Origin: a virus
IMG/VR virus record: IMGVR_UViG_3300013006_001903
Span: 1 to 52,582 of that record
Strand: one strand, 5' to 3'
Length of the DNA stretch: 52,582 nt
Under the pieces are notes generated by a model. That model searched no databases. It was not told the DNA's origin and was given only the letters and a program-made list of their open reading frames with translations. Position 1 is the first letter of the stretch. Every line of letters begins with the position of its first letter. Positions 7,578 through 15,750 of the stretch are shown here, in pieces. Made by a program: the position numbers and the translations under genes.

Positions 7578-8376
7578 CTTTTTTCCAAATAAATTTTACA
7601 ATTTTCTTTTGTTCTTTTTTCATAAACAATAGATAGATTATCCATGCACCAACATCTAAGTTAGTTTTCTTTGTCATAAATGACCACGAATTAGGATTTG
7701 CATGATGATGATTATGCAACCCCTCATTAAGGCTGAATAGTTGTACTATCCAATTATTTGCACTCTGGTCATCAGTTGCAAATGGACGTGATCCGTATTC
7801 AGGCCGATGTCCTAATACATTTAGTACACCGGCAGCAATAAAACTATGAATGACTATGTAACTTAATATCCATCCAGTCCATACCGGACCTAGTGCCAGC
7901 AAGAAGGTTATTAATAAGATGCTGTTAATTTTCCAATAATTTTTATGTATCCATCTATGTACAGGATCTCTAACTAAGTCTTTAACAAACTTAGATTCAA
8001 TTTCGTAATCCTCATTTCTGACATAGAATACTACTTTCCACCAAGGTCGTGTTATATGAGGATCGCGATCAGTATCACTGTATGCATGATGTTGCCTGTG
8101 AACTCCGGCATAGGTTATACTAGTGCCGTATAACAAAGGTGTTGAAAATATGTGCAATACATATTCTTTCCATCTGTCTGTTTGATACGACCTATGAGCC
8201 CATAATCGATGTAAGCCAGCTTCATTGCCTATCAAATGCCAAATCTTATGTACTAAAAACATTGTTAAAAAAATAGTCCAATCCCAATGAAATACTAATA
8301 CCCATGCATAGAGTAACAGGTGTATGCTTAGTAGTAGCATTAATTTGTTATGAAAAGTTAATTTTTGTGTGAACAT
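7552..8376 (-). CDS. Membrane fatty-acid desaturase 8 (tandem pair, copy B)
   Basis: 274 residues. Boxes: HRLWAH (56-61), VHRQHH (92-97) with SDTDRDPHITRP, and LHNHHH followed by ANPNSW. It has about 20 extra, basic C-terminal residues (KKEQKKIVKFIWKKDEK) that copy A lacks. The shared blocks with desaturase 7 identify it as a duplicate, but many substitutions show the copies have been kept and diverged, which argues for two distinct steps. Confidence 0.94.
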   Translation of the reverse strand: MFTQKLTFHNKLMLLLSIHLLLYAWVLVFHWDWTIFLTMFLVHKIWHLIGNEAGLHRLWAHRSYQTDRWKEYVLHIFSTPLLYGTSITYAGVHRQHHAYSDTDRDPHITRPWWKVVFYVRNEDYEIESKFVKDLVRDPVHRWIHKNYWKINSILLITFLLALGPVWTGWILSYIVIHSFIAAGVLNVLGHRPEYGSRPFATDDQSANNWIVQLFSLNEGLHNHHHANPNSWSFMTKKTNLDVGAWIIYLLFMKKEQKKIVKFIWKKDEKFNLSP

Positions 8377-8388
8377 TTAAAATATACT

Positions 8389-9549
8389 TTATGTTTTATC
8401 TACTCTGATTCCCCCACTAACTCCCCCAAACCCAAAACTTAATTTTGCAAAATTTAATGTTTCTTTATAAATTGGATTCTTTAAGACAATGGTATGCTTA
8501 CAATCAACTGTGTTGTCAGTGCCAGAAGTATACGGGATCCAACCTTGATTTAATCCTGCTAACGAATACGCCAGTTCAATTCCGGCGGAACTAGACATAG
8601 TATGTCCCACGGACCCCTTTAATCCATAAATGTATGTTTCATAGGGCAGGGAATCTAGAGCTAATATCTCTGCTTCATCGCCTACTTTAGTTGCAGTAAT
8701 GTGACAGTTAATCGAATCAAGTTTAATGTTATTATTGTCTGTAATTTCGTTTAGCAAGAACTTCCCTGCAGAACCGTCTGGGCTAGGTGCAGTTAAATTA
8801 TAATAGTCGTTATATAGACTAATTTTTCCAATAGTCCCAAGATTTTTTCTAACATTATTTTCTTTAGTTAAAATGTAACAAGCGACTCCTTCACCTAATG
8901 CCATTCCGGATCTGTTAACATCGAACGGCTTTACTGATTCCTTAGTACATACTCCCATGCTATTAAAAATATAAGTAGTGTAAGGATGTGTTGCACAGTC
9001 AACACCAAACACTAATACTGCTTCGCATTGATTTGAATTTAAAAACTTTTCAGCAATATCAAACGCTGTTATAAACGCACTACACGCTTGATTAATCATA
9101 AAGCTAGGACCTGTAAGACCAAGATGCCTACTTACAGTTGTACATATAGAACTTTGTGTTACTGTTGCTCCCCAACGAGGGCTAATCATTCTTTTTTCTG
9201 CAAATAGTGCTTTCCAAACCATGCCGCCTGTTTCTTGAGACCCTTGTAAGGTTACTCCTATTACAGGTGTATTTTTTGGTAGGTCCATCCCCTCCACACA
9301 TCTTCCTGCAGCTAGTACAGCTAACTTAATTGCACGGGGCATATTAGATTCTAGATAATTTAATTTTTCTAATTCTAAATCTAAGTCATCATCCGTTAAT
9401 GGAATATCAAATTTTGGAAGTCCTGTTAAAGGTGCATTTTCGTGCCTTGTAAAATTAGCAGAATTACCTTTTAGATAATTTTCAATGCAATTACTATAAC
9501 TAGTTCCATTAGCATCTAAGAGTTCAACATTGTTAATTACAGTTTTCAT
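8389..9549 (-). CDS. Beta-ketoacyl-ACP synthase (KS), stand-alone
   Basis: 386 residues of thiolase fold. Catalytic residues are visible: Cys156 in NQACSAFITAF, His283 in CHITATKVGDEAE (family form HGTGTxxGDxxE), Lys311 and His316 in GLKGSVGHTMSSSAG. So the Cys-His-His triad is present, although the first His motif is altered to HITAT. It should condense malonyl-ACP with an acyl chain, or act as an acyl transferase. No partner ketoreductase, dehydratase or acyltransferase is nearby. The gene overlaps the first desaturase by four bases and is the second gene of the operon. Confidence 0.92.
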   Translation of the reverse strand: MKTVINNVELLDANGTSYSNCIENYLKGNSANFTRHENAPLTGLPKFDIPLTDDDLDLELEKLNYLESNMPRAIKLAVLAAGRCVEGMDLPKNTPVIGVTLQGSQETGGMVWKALFAEKRMISPRWGATVTQSSICTTVSRHLGLTGPSFMINQACSAFITAFDIAEKFLNSNQCEAVLVFGVDCATHPYTTYIFNSMGVCTKESVKPFDVNRSGMALGEGVACYILTKENNVRKNLGTIGKISLYNDYYNLTAPSPDGSAGKFLLNEITDNNNIKLDSINCHITATKVGDEAEILALDSLPYETYIYGLKGSVGHTMSSSAGIELAYSLAGLNQGWIPYTSGTDNTVDCKHTIVLKNPIYKETLNFAKLSFGFGGVSGGIRVDKT

Positions 9550-10322
9550 TTTTTAACCATTCTAATAAACCATGAAGGTGGATCAATTTCCCACCACTTC
9601 TCACCTTGTTTCGACTGATAAGGACGAGTGTGATGATTATTATGCCATCCTTCTCCTAAACTCATAATATTTGCAATCCAGCTATTCTTAGCTGTGTCAT
9701 TAACCTGATGATTTATATAACCGTGTATATGTCCAAATACTGTAACTGCCGCTACTCCATTCAAACAACCAGTAGCCGGCATGGCGTATGCAAAAATTAC
9801 TAACCAGGGATTGATTAACAATAACAGTATAACATAAACAAAGATAACTTTAAAGTAATGTTTGTGCAAAAATACAATCAATGGATCTTTTATCACATCG
9901 CGAATCAACTTCTTGCTAATATCAGCTCTTTTCCAGTCGTATGTATATGCTTTCCACCAACCTATATGACGAGGAGAATGCGGATCCTTTTCAGTATCGG
10001 CATGTTGATGATGGTACCTATGTAATGCTACCCAACTAATGATGGATCCTAATGTAGCAAGTGTACCAATTACTGCTAATAATACTTCTACAGATCTGTA
10101 AGTCTTATATGTTCGATGGCTAAAATATCTATGATAGCCGGCGTTTGCCCCGATAACTCCAAAAATTAAAAACGATATGATAAATGTGGAAAAGTAACCT
10201 ATACTAAAATCAACAATAAGGTAACAAATGCCTATGATAGACAACAGGATGTTAACTAACTGTAGAGATTTAATTTGTGTATTGAAGTTTTGGTTTGAGA
10301 AAAAAGAAAACATATGTGTCAT
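9546..10322 (-). CDS. Membrane fatty-acid desaturase 9 (first gene of operon)
   Basis: 258 residues. Boxes: HRYFSH (64-69), LHRYHH (100-105) with ADTEKDPHSP, and WHNNHH followed by TRPYQS. The C terminus has the EKWWEIDPPSW motif seen in several copies. The first three residues (MTH) precede a second possible start at 10313; I keep 10322 because of its spacing from the promoter-like AATAAATA at 10341-10348. First gene of the long reverse-strand operon, followed by the ketosynthase with a four-base overlap. Confidence 0.94.
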   Translation of the reverse strand: MTHMFSFFSNQNFNTQIKSLQLVNILLSIIGICYLIVDFSIGYFSTFIISFLIFGVIGANAGYHRYFSHRTYKTYRSVEVLLAVIGTLATLGSIISWVALHRYHHQHADTEKDPHSPRHIGWWKAYTYDWKRADISKKLIRDVIKDPLIVFLHKHYFKVIFVYVILLLLINPWLVIFAYAMPATGCLNGVAAVTVFGHIHGYINHQVNDTAKNSWIANIMSLGEGWHNNHHTRPYQSKQGEKWWEIDPPSWFIRMVKK

Positions 10323-10340
10323 ACTCTTCAGTGTAGCACA

Positions 10341-10348
10341 TATTTATT
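10341..10348 (-). promoter_or_regulatory. NATAAATA late-type promoter of the desaturase operon
   Basis: Reverse-strand AATAAATA, 18 bases before the start of desaturase 9 and in the only non-coding gap upstream of the operon. It would drive the whole block down to the rubredoxin. Motif-based inference. Confidence 0.5.
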
Positions 10349-10369
10349 AGCAATTTTCTGGTTAAGAAA

Positions 10370-11299
10370 TTAAGTAGGGTGTAATAATTCTCTAACTAGT
10401 TCTTCGTAGATACTCCAACCTGGGGGTTGCAAAGAAAACTCAACAAAGGTATCTGTCGATTCTGTAAAGGGAGAAGAGTTGATTTCACCTAAAACCCAAC
10501 CATTGTCAGTTTCTAAAAAATCAATGCCTGCATGTTTTAAATTATATAGTTTACATATCTTTTTAGATATTTTAATTAGACTAGAGTCTACAGTTTTACT
10601 AATATCGTATGCCTTAGTTTGAGTGATAGTGTTCTCGTAGTTAAATTTCCAGTGAACTTCACTTCGTCTAAGGAAGGCTCTAATCATTTCGCCATTTAGC
10701 ATCTGTATACGTACACAATCAGAAAATTTATTATTTTTTGATACAAACTCTTGTACAAAGAAATCTTCGTAAGAATCTCCTAATGGAGACCTAGAGTTTA
10801 TTAGAGAGATCATAGAATACAAATCGCAAAATTCTAATAGATTTTTGATTAGATAGTGACCTTGTCCTAATCCGCTATTGGGAACTTTTACTACACAAGG
10901 ATATCCTATTTCTTGTTCAACTAATTTGGCAATATTTCCCGTCATGTTGTTTGTAGGACCTGCTAATGTGTTTAGATCCATATTTTTAGGAACTGGTATT
11001 CCTATATTGCCACAGTCAATCGCAGATAAAAATTTGTCATCTGCTCTTGCTGAATCTCTAACATGGTTGATAACATGTACACCCTTTGACTCTAATATAG
11101 TTAAAAATCTAAAATGCGACATGTTTACAGGACCCATCATGTTAAAAACTGCAATGGGAATCTTTTTGTTAAATTGCACACCGGGCGTTACTGGTGTAAC
11201 TTCTACTCCAAATTTCTGTCCGGCTTTTTTCCAGTCTTCCATTTCGCTAAGTCTATAGGGAAATACAGTTTGAGGTACATTAAAAGAAAGATAAATCAT
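10370..11299 (-). CDS. ATP-grasp ligase (RimK-like)
   Basis: 309 residues. ATP-grasp features: PCVVKVPNSGLGQGHYL (flexible ATP-binding loop), DFFVQEFV, then CVRIQMLNGEMIRAFLRRS and a metal-binding end, AGIDFLETDNGWVLGEINSSP, with Asp, Glu and Asn in the expected places. Such enzymes join a carboxylate, via an acyl-phosphate, to an amine or thiol. RimK relatives add amino acids to peptides or build amide bonds. It lies just upstream of the desaturase operon on the same strand and could link an acyl chain to an amine head group. Substrate unknown. Confidence 0.85.
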   Translation of the reverse strand: MIYLSFNVPQTVFPYRLSEMEDWKKAGQKFGVEVTPVTPGVQFNKKIPIAVFNMMGPVNMSHFRFLTILESKGVHVINHVRDSARADDKFLSAIDCGNIGIPVPKNMDLNTLAGPTNNMTGNIAKLVEQEIGYPCVVKVPNSGLGQGHYLIKNLLEFCDLYSMISLINSRSPLGDSYEDFFVQEFVSKNNKFSDCVRIQMLNGEMIRAFLRRSEVHWKFNYENTITQTKAYDISKTVDSSLIKISKKICKLYNLKHAGIDFLETDNGWVLGEINSSPFTESTDTFVEFSLQPPGWSIYEELVRELLHPT

Positions 11300-11311
11300 G
11301 AAATTTTAATA

Positions 11312-11686
11312 TTATGGAGTATCGATAGGTACTTCGACACCTTCTGTTGCCAAATATATATCCGCCGGATGTACAATAATTCCAACAGAATTACAGTATT
11401 CTTGTCTTGTTACAAGCCAAGAACTCACAATAGGATCAGCTGACCAATTTGCAAAGTCAACAGGATCAACACCGTGATATAGACTGTTGTGGTATAGGGT
11501 CAAGCCGTCTTCACTTTCTGCCCATTCCTCTGATAATTTTCCTTGGCTTATGTAAGTAAGGTTATAGTATTCTTTTACATATTCTGGTATAACAGTAGTC
11601 CACCAGGGAATATTTACATTAGGTCTATCATATTTCCTAATAACCCTAAGATGAGGTGTTGACAATGTTTTAAATTGCATGGTCAT
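11312..11686 (-). CDS. Uncharacterised 124-residue protein
   Basis: No family recognised. The protein is Trp- and Tyr-rich (IPWWTTVIPEY, KLSEEWAESEDGLTLYHNSLYHG, FANWSADPIVSSWLVTRQEY), soluble, with no signal or membrane segment. It starts after a good ribosome-binding site (AGGGGAG) and overlaps the end of acpS by 17 bases. A NATAAATA site 25 bases upstream may give it its own transcript. It sits among acyl-carrier genes and may bind or modify their product; this rests on position alone. Confidence 0.7.
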   Translation of the reverse strand: MTMQFKTLSTPHLRVIRKYDRPNVNIPWWTTVIPEYVKEYYNLTYISQGKLSEEWAESEDGLTLYHNSLYHGVDPVDFANWSADPIVSSWLVTRQEYCNSVGIIVHPADIYLATEGVEVPIDTP

Positions 11687-12002
11687 AATTTCTCCCCTGA
11701 AAATGTAACGTATTTATTGCAACAGCTACGCAATATTCGCGTTCGTGACTAATGCTGACGTATAGGTTAGGGTGTTCGAATACATAAGGCGCACCGTTTG
11801 TATGATTTAAGATAGAAAACTTTTTTGAACTATTTGTTAATTTAAATATAGCTTCTTTTGCAGCCCACCTACTGGCAATATATTGTAGATGATTCTTGCT
11901 CTTCTTTAATTCTGCTTTTTCAGATTCCGTCAATATCTTTTTTGACCAGAGGTTTATATTTTTTTTAAACCTGTTAATTTTAACTATATCGATACCAATC
12001 AT
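11670..12002 (-). CDS. acpS: Holo-ACP synthase (phosphopantetheinyl transferase)
   Basis: 110 residues. The AcpS motifs are in order: M-I-G-I-D-I-V-K-I-N-R-F at the N terminus (first metal-binding Asp), W-A-A-K-E-A-I-F-K in the middle (catalytic Glu and Lys), and V-S-I-S-H-E-R-E-Y-C-V-A-V-A near residue 85. It transfers 4'-phosphopantetheine from CoA to the serine of an ACP. Length is slightly below the usual 120-126. The only carrier in the window is the ACP at 3535-3777, its obvious client. Its presence suggests the host enzyme does not load this ACP efficiently. Confidence 0.93.
   Translation of the reverse strand: MIGIDIVKINRFKKNINLWSKKILTESEKAELKKSKNHLQYIASRWAAKEAIFKLTNSSKKFSILNHTNGAPYVFEHPNLYVSISHEREYCVAVAINTLHFQGRNYDHAI
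11711..11718 (-). promoter_or_regulatory. NATAAATA late-type promoter inside acpS 3' end
   Basis: Reverse-strand AATAAATA, 25 bases before the start of the 124-residue gene (11312-11686), with AGGGGAG in between. Confidence 0.4.
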
Positions 12003-12003
12003 T

Positions 12004-12588
12004 TTAATTATAAACCATTTTTGATTTTGAAAATTGTATTACCACAATTGTTTTTTCATTTAGTCCATCCATACCAGCTAACAACTTTTTAAAACCTAAA
12101 TATTTAGATTTAGTATGGGGTTCTAAAATTTCAACCTCAGATGTCATATACTGGGGAAATTCTTCTAGCATTGCATCCTTTACTCTTTTCCATGTATACG
12201 AAAATCTGGTTACAAGAAATCCTGTGTAAATATTTTTACTTTCTGCAATCTCTATACATTTTTGCATAACAGTATTAAAATTTAAAGGTTGCTGTGTTCT
12301 CTTAGAAAATAACTGATCAGAATCTTCATATAGGAATAAAGGACTCCACGCTGGTATTGCTTCCCAAAATAGCATTACGCAAAATGCTAACAACTTTTTC
12401 TCTGCGTTTCGAACTCCTACAATGTGCATATTATAGTTTTCTAAAAATATTTTTTCAATAAGATCAAGTGCTCTGCGCTGTAACCCAGTTGCTACTGTAT
12501 CAACTCCGTAAATATACTGATGCTTTTTAACCAAACGAATGAGATCCGGTAAGTCTTCTTCAGTACATAGATAAGCTTCTCGTTGCAT
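12004..12588 (-). CDS. GNAT-like acyltransferase
   Basis: 194 residues. The N-terminal REAYLCTEEDLPDLIRLVKKHQ helix, a LLAFCVMLFWEAIPAW beta-strand pair and a central IEIAESKNIYTGFLVTR segment resemble the GNAT fold, but the acetyl-CoA loop (Q/R-x-x-G-x-G/A) is not clear. It ends one base before the acpS start. Similar proteins occur in this cluster at 15175-15750 and 17696-18298. GNAT proteins move acyl groups from CoA or ACP to amines; here it could use the ACP-bound acyl chain (inference). Divergent from the Rieske gene. Confidence 0.6.
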   Translation of the reverse strand: MQREAYLCTEEDLPDLIRLVKKHQYIYGVDTVATGLQRRALDLIEKIFLENYNMHIVGVRNAEKKLLAFCVMLFWEAIPAWSPLFLYEDSDQLFSKRTQQPLNFNTVMQKCIEIAESKNIYTGFLVTRFSYTWKRVKDAMLEEFPQYMTSEVEILEPHTKSKYLGFKKLLAGMDGLNEKTIVVIQFSKSKMVYN

Positions 12589-12594
12589 ATAAAA

Positions 12595-12602
12595 TATTTA
12601 TG
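12595..12602 (-). promoter_or_regulatory. NATAAATA site abutting the GNAT start
   Basis: Reverse-strand CATAAATA, followed by TTTTAT and the ATG at 12588. If used like a T4 late promoter, the transcript would begin at or next to the start codon. Confidence 0.4.
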
Positions 12603-12618
12603 TGCTACAATAATGCTT

Positions 12619-12626
12619 TATAAATA
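12619..12626 (+). promoter_or_regulatory. NATAAATA site abutting the Rieske gene start
   Basis: Forward-strand TATAAATA, an exact match to the T4 late consensus, followed by TTTT and ATG at 12631. It forms a back-to-back pair with the reverse site at 12595-12602. A near-leaderless transcript is implied. Confidence 0.45.
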
Positions 12627-12630
12627 TTTT

Positions 12631-13470
12631 ATGTTTGATAAACCTCCAAAGATTTTTGCACATGTTAGTGCATTGCATGACAAAAATTTTGTAGTACCTG
12701 AATATATTTTAAATAAACAGGACGACACTGTAAATTTGTTTCATAGATTTTGTCCGCACAGAATGTATCCGTTAGCAGAGCCCGGCTTCCACGTTGAAGA
12801 GATTACCTGCAAGTTTCATGGCTTACAATGGGATAAAAACGGTATCCCAATTAACAATTCAAAAAAATTAAATTGTGGAACTGCAACTGTTGGTCGATCA
12901 GGATTGGTATTTAAAGATTTTATAGAACCAGATCATCGATGGGTTGATGATCTAGAAAAAGAAACAACACTGGTATATAGTCATTCTCTTCAAGGTAAGA
13001 GCGAAGGAAGCTGGCTATGGCTTATGGATGCCGAGGCTGATTACTTACATGTACAAAAGAATGGAATTCATCCACGGCTTTCAGAACAGATTGATTTAGA
13101 TAATACTGTTATGGATCAGGGTGACGGATGGATATTCCAAGAACACACCCCCGGCTGGTGGTCAATTTATATCTATCCTTATACCTTTGTTGAGCATAAG
13201 AACGGATGCTTGTCGGTAAACACTATTATCCCTGCAGACAAAAACACAGAATGGAAATTTGAATGGATCACACAATTTTATTATGCTCCTAATGTTTCAC
13301 ATAGCGATCGTACTGAATTTGAAACATTAGAAACTGTGTTTAAGGAAGATGTTGCTGCAATTGAAAAGATAAAAACAAAATTCTTTCCTGTTATCGAATC
13401 ACAATCAAAATACGAGCAGCATTGTATACATTGGGGAAAGTGGGTCCAAGAACACTTAATTAAGGATTAA
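12631..13470 (+). CDS. Rieske non-heme iron oxygenase
   Basis: 280 residues from the ATG at 12631; in-frame starts at 12613 (ATG) and 12583 (TTG) are possible, but the former lies just upstream of the TATAAATA element and lacks a ribosome-binding site. The Rieske [2Fe-2S] ligands are C41-P-H43 and C60-K-F-H63. The catalytic iron motif is D137-x2-H140-x6-H147; the usual His-His spacing is four, so this site is slightly unusual. Such enzymes hydroxylate or desaturate with O2, and some relatives cyclise natural products. The reductase is not in the window. The 3' end overlaps the convergent PP-loop gene by 15 bases. Confidence 0.85.
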   Translation: MFDKPPKIFAHVSALHDKNFVVPEYILNKQDDTVNLFHRFCPHRMYPLAEPGFHVEEITCKFHGLQWDKNGIPINNSKKLNCGTATVGRSGLVFKDFIEPDHRWVDDLEKETTLVYSHSLQGKSEGSWLWLMDAEADYLHVQKNGIHPRLSEQIDLDNTVMDQGDGWIFQEHTPGWWSIYIYPYTFVEHKNGCLSVNTIIPADKNTEWKFEWITQFYYAPNVSHSDRTEFETLETVFKEDVAAIEKIKTKFFPVIESQSKYEQHCIHWGKWVQEHLIKD

Positions 13471-14376
13471 CTTTCTTAATTCTTCTTCAGTGTATTCGTA
13501 GTGAGTATTAGATGCTTGATCCATATATGTTGTCTGAAAGTGAATCATAAAATCTGGACGAGTTACTATAGGATCTCCGTCTGCACCTTCGTATCCTACT
13601 AATTTTATTTTATCTTGTACATCGGGCCAAATACTCCTATGGATAGCAGACCTGCTACTCCATGAACTAATCTTTCCCGGGATTTCGTCGTTGAGTAATT
13701 TTTTAACTAACGGTACTTCATTGTACGACAATAATAATTCGGGTGTATATTCATACCAATCTCCTATTGCTATTCTACCAATTGATTTAGCATAAGTAGA
13801 ACACGAGTATCCGTCTTCGTTTAAAATTAATCTCCATGTAGATTTCTTACTAAAATCTTTATTTGCATCCCTGCGCCAGTACGGTTCACCGTCGCAAAAA
13901 ACTGGAATATTATCAAGGTAATCGAACCATGCGAGTCTTGCTATTCTTCCTGCTCTTGGAATTAGGGTCTTTTGAAATAAATCAAAGGCATCGTTTTCAA
14001 AAAATTTTTGTAAATTAAAATCTATTATTTTATAATTAATGTTTAGATCTTTACAGAGGGCAACGGCACAATTCACATCTCGAATATTATAATTATTCTC
14101 TAATCTAAAAATAAATGTATTGTGTTTAATTCCTACAGCATGAAATGTTCGCACAACCATTTCGCTGTCAACTCCACCTGATAACATTACATCAAATGGT
14201 TCATTATACGAATCTCGCATAATCCGGGCATTATTAAATAATGCATCTCTATAAGAAGGAAGATTTTTATCTATTTGTTTATTAAAATGAATTTTAAAAA
14301 TAGAATTTGAATCAGACTTTTTGCCATATTCTACAGCATCAAAACTGTAGCTCATCCATTGATTGTGTCGTTCCAT
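13456..14376 (-). CDS. Asparagine-synthetase-like ATP pyrophosphatase (PP-loop)
   Basis: 306 residues. The PP-loop S-G-G-V-D-S lies at 66-71 in a FDVMLSGGVDSEMVV strand-loop-helix, the ATP-binding signature of the asparagine synthetase C-terminal domain. No N-terminal glutaminase Cys2 is present, so ammonia or another amine would come from elsewhere. Such enzymes activate a carboxylate as acyl-AMP and form an amide; beta-lactam synthetase is a relative. The C terminus is Tyr/Glu-rich (HYEYTEEELRKL). Adjacent to desaturases 10 and 11, hence a candidate for closing or amidating the acyl product. Confidence 0.8.
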   Translation of the reverse strand: MERHNQWMSYSFDAVEYGKKSDSNSIFKIHFNKQIDKNLPSYRDALFNNARIMRDSYNEPFDVMLSGGVDSEMVVRTFHAVGIKHNTFIFRLENNYNIRDVNCAVALCKDLNINYKIIDFNLQKFFENDAFDLFQKTLIPRAGRIARLAWFDYLDNIPVFCDGEPYWRRDANKDFSKKSTWRLILNEDGYSCSTYAKSIGRIAIGDWYEYTPELLLSYNEVPLVKKLLNDEIPGKISSWSSRSAIHRSIWPDVQDKIKLVGYEGADGDPIVTRPDFMIHFQTTYMDQASNTHYEYTEEELRKLILN

Positions 14377-14396
14377 TAGTTGGTTCTAATTATTCA

Positions 14397-15194
14397 TTAA
14401 ATTTTAATTAGTTTAATTACAAGTGCTGAAATATCAATTTCCCACCACTTATCTCCAAAGTTAAATCTCTTAGGATATCGATGGTGATTATTATGCCATG
14501 CTTCGCCCCAACTAGGAATAGCCCATAACCAGTTATTAGTACTTTGATCATTTAGTGAATGCGACCTATATCCGCCCAGCCAATTTGGTTTGTGACCTAC
14601 ATAGTTAACGACATTGCTCATAATAGCAGTTATTGCAGCCGGCATCCAATGGAAAAATACCATCAACCAAAATCCCCCAATTAAAAATAGTACAAGGCTA
14701 TAAGTTGCAATAATAAGAAAATAATATCTGTGTAAGAATTGTTGATATCTGTCAGTTACTAATGCTCTCATTCTCCATTTTGTATCCTTGTCAACTTCGC
14801 TTATATAATCCATCATAAAGATTTTTACACCTTTATATAACGGACTATGCGGGTCGTTGGGCTTATCACTCTTTAAGTGATGGTTGATATGAATAGCTAC
14901 CCATGCAAGTGGACTACCAGTTCCTGCAAAACATCCTAATAACGAAAATAATTTAGTTAGCCAAGGAAATGTTTTATAACTGTTATGCGTCATTTGCCTA
15001 TGATATGTTACTACAATTCCGAGACATCCATAGATAAAATAGCCTAACAAAATTAACGATAGTTCAGTTGTACCGATACCGTAGATATATGTACCTAATA
15101 TTGATCCTACTAATGTTGTAATTAAAAATATCTGTGCGCCAGCAGTGCTGCTTGAAAAATAATTCTTCATGAAATTATTTAGTATGCGGATCAT
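14397..15194 (-). CDS. Membrane fatty-acid desaturase 10
   Basis: 265 residues. Boxes: HRQMTH (65-70), IHINHH (101-106; Ile replaces the usual Arg) with KSDKPNDPHSP, and WHNNHH followed by RYPKRF. It ends with the DKWWEIDISAL motif shared with desaturases 1, 3 and 9. The modified first and second boxes keep every histidine. Its start overlaps a GNAT-like gene by 20 bases, forming a second short desaturase operon (16499 to 14397). Confidence 0.92.
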   Translation of the reverse strand: MIRILNNFMKNYFSSSTAGAQIFLITTLVGSILGTYIYGIGTTELSLILLGYFIYGCLGIVVTYHRQMTHNSYKTFPWLTKLFSLLGCFAGTGSPLAWVAIHINHHLKSDKPNDPHSPLYKGVKIFMMDYISEVDKDTKWRMRALVTDRYQQFLHRYYFLIIATYSLVLFLIGGFWLMVFFHWMPAAITAIMSNVVNYVGHKPNWLGGYRSHSLNDQSTNNWLWAIPSWGEAWHNNHHRYPKRFNFGDKWWEIDISALVIKLIKI

Positions 15195-15750
15195 ACCCTT
15201 TAAGTTTTCTAGCTTTTATAACAATGTTATCTGGTTTTAATTCTTGTCCCATTAATCTCCAATACAATTCATATTGAGGTTTTGTATTCGCCGGAACAAC
15301 GTCTAAAGTTATTAAATCGTACCTTCCATTAAAACCCCAAGGGTTCTTTTTCCACTGGCGTTCATATACACGCTCTAAACGTTCTGCAATGCAGTAAAAA
15401 TACTGAAAGTAGCCTTTTTCTTCAGCCATTTCAAATGCATATTTAAACAATAACCCAAATTCGGGTCTACTAAAACTAAAGCGCTCTTTAAACACAGTAG
15501 TAAATAATCCTGTTATTGCCCAAAATTTTCCGCGCATTTTACTTTCATAAAAACCAATGCTGACCCAGCTAACTAAGTTGTTATTTTCAAAATATCCAAT
15601 ACTTATTAAGTTATCCGAATCTTTCATTAGTTGACGACACTTCTCGGTAGATACTGGCCGAGTACCGCCCACTTTTTTATTCGATAATGCAATTCTAACG
15701 CATTCATCGGTGTACTCGGGCCCAAGTATTTGAACACCAGTAGTTATCAT
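15175..15750 (-). CDS. GNAT-like acyltransferase between desaturases
   Basis: 191 residues. N-terminal GPEYTDECVRIALSNKK helix, then DNLISIGYFENNNLVSWVSIGF, a beta-hairpin typical of GNAT folds, and a FKYAFEMAEEKGYFQYFYCIAERLERVYE helix. A canonical acetyl-CoA loop is not obvious, so the donor could be another thioester. It overlaps desaturase 11 by four bases and desaturase 10 by 20, so all three are co-translated. A role in moving or trapping the unsaturated acyl chain is possible. Confidence 0.6.
   Translation of the reverse strand: MITTGVQILGPEYTDECVRIALSNKKVGGTRPVSTEKCRQLMKDSDNLISIGYFENNNLVSWVSIGFYESKMRGKFWAITGLFTTVFKERFSFSRPEFGLLFKYAFEMAEEKGYFQYFYCIAERLERVYERQWKKNPWGFNGRYDLITLDVVPANTKPQYELYWRLMGQELKPDNIVIKARKLKGYDPHTK

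Noticed and set aside
12583-12630. Starting the Rieske oxygenase at TTG 12583
   Set aside because: That start would put the TATAAATA motif inside the gene and overlap the divergent GNAT start; the ATG at 12631 fits both.
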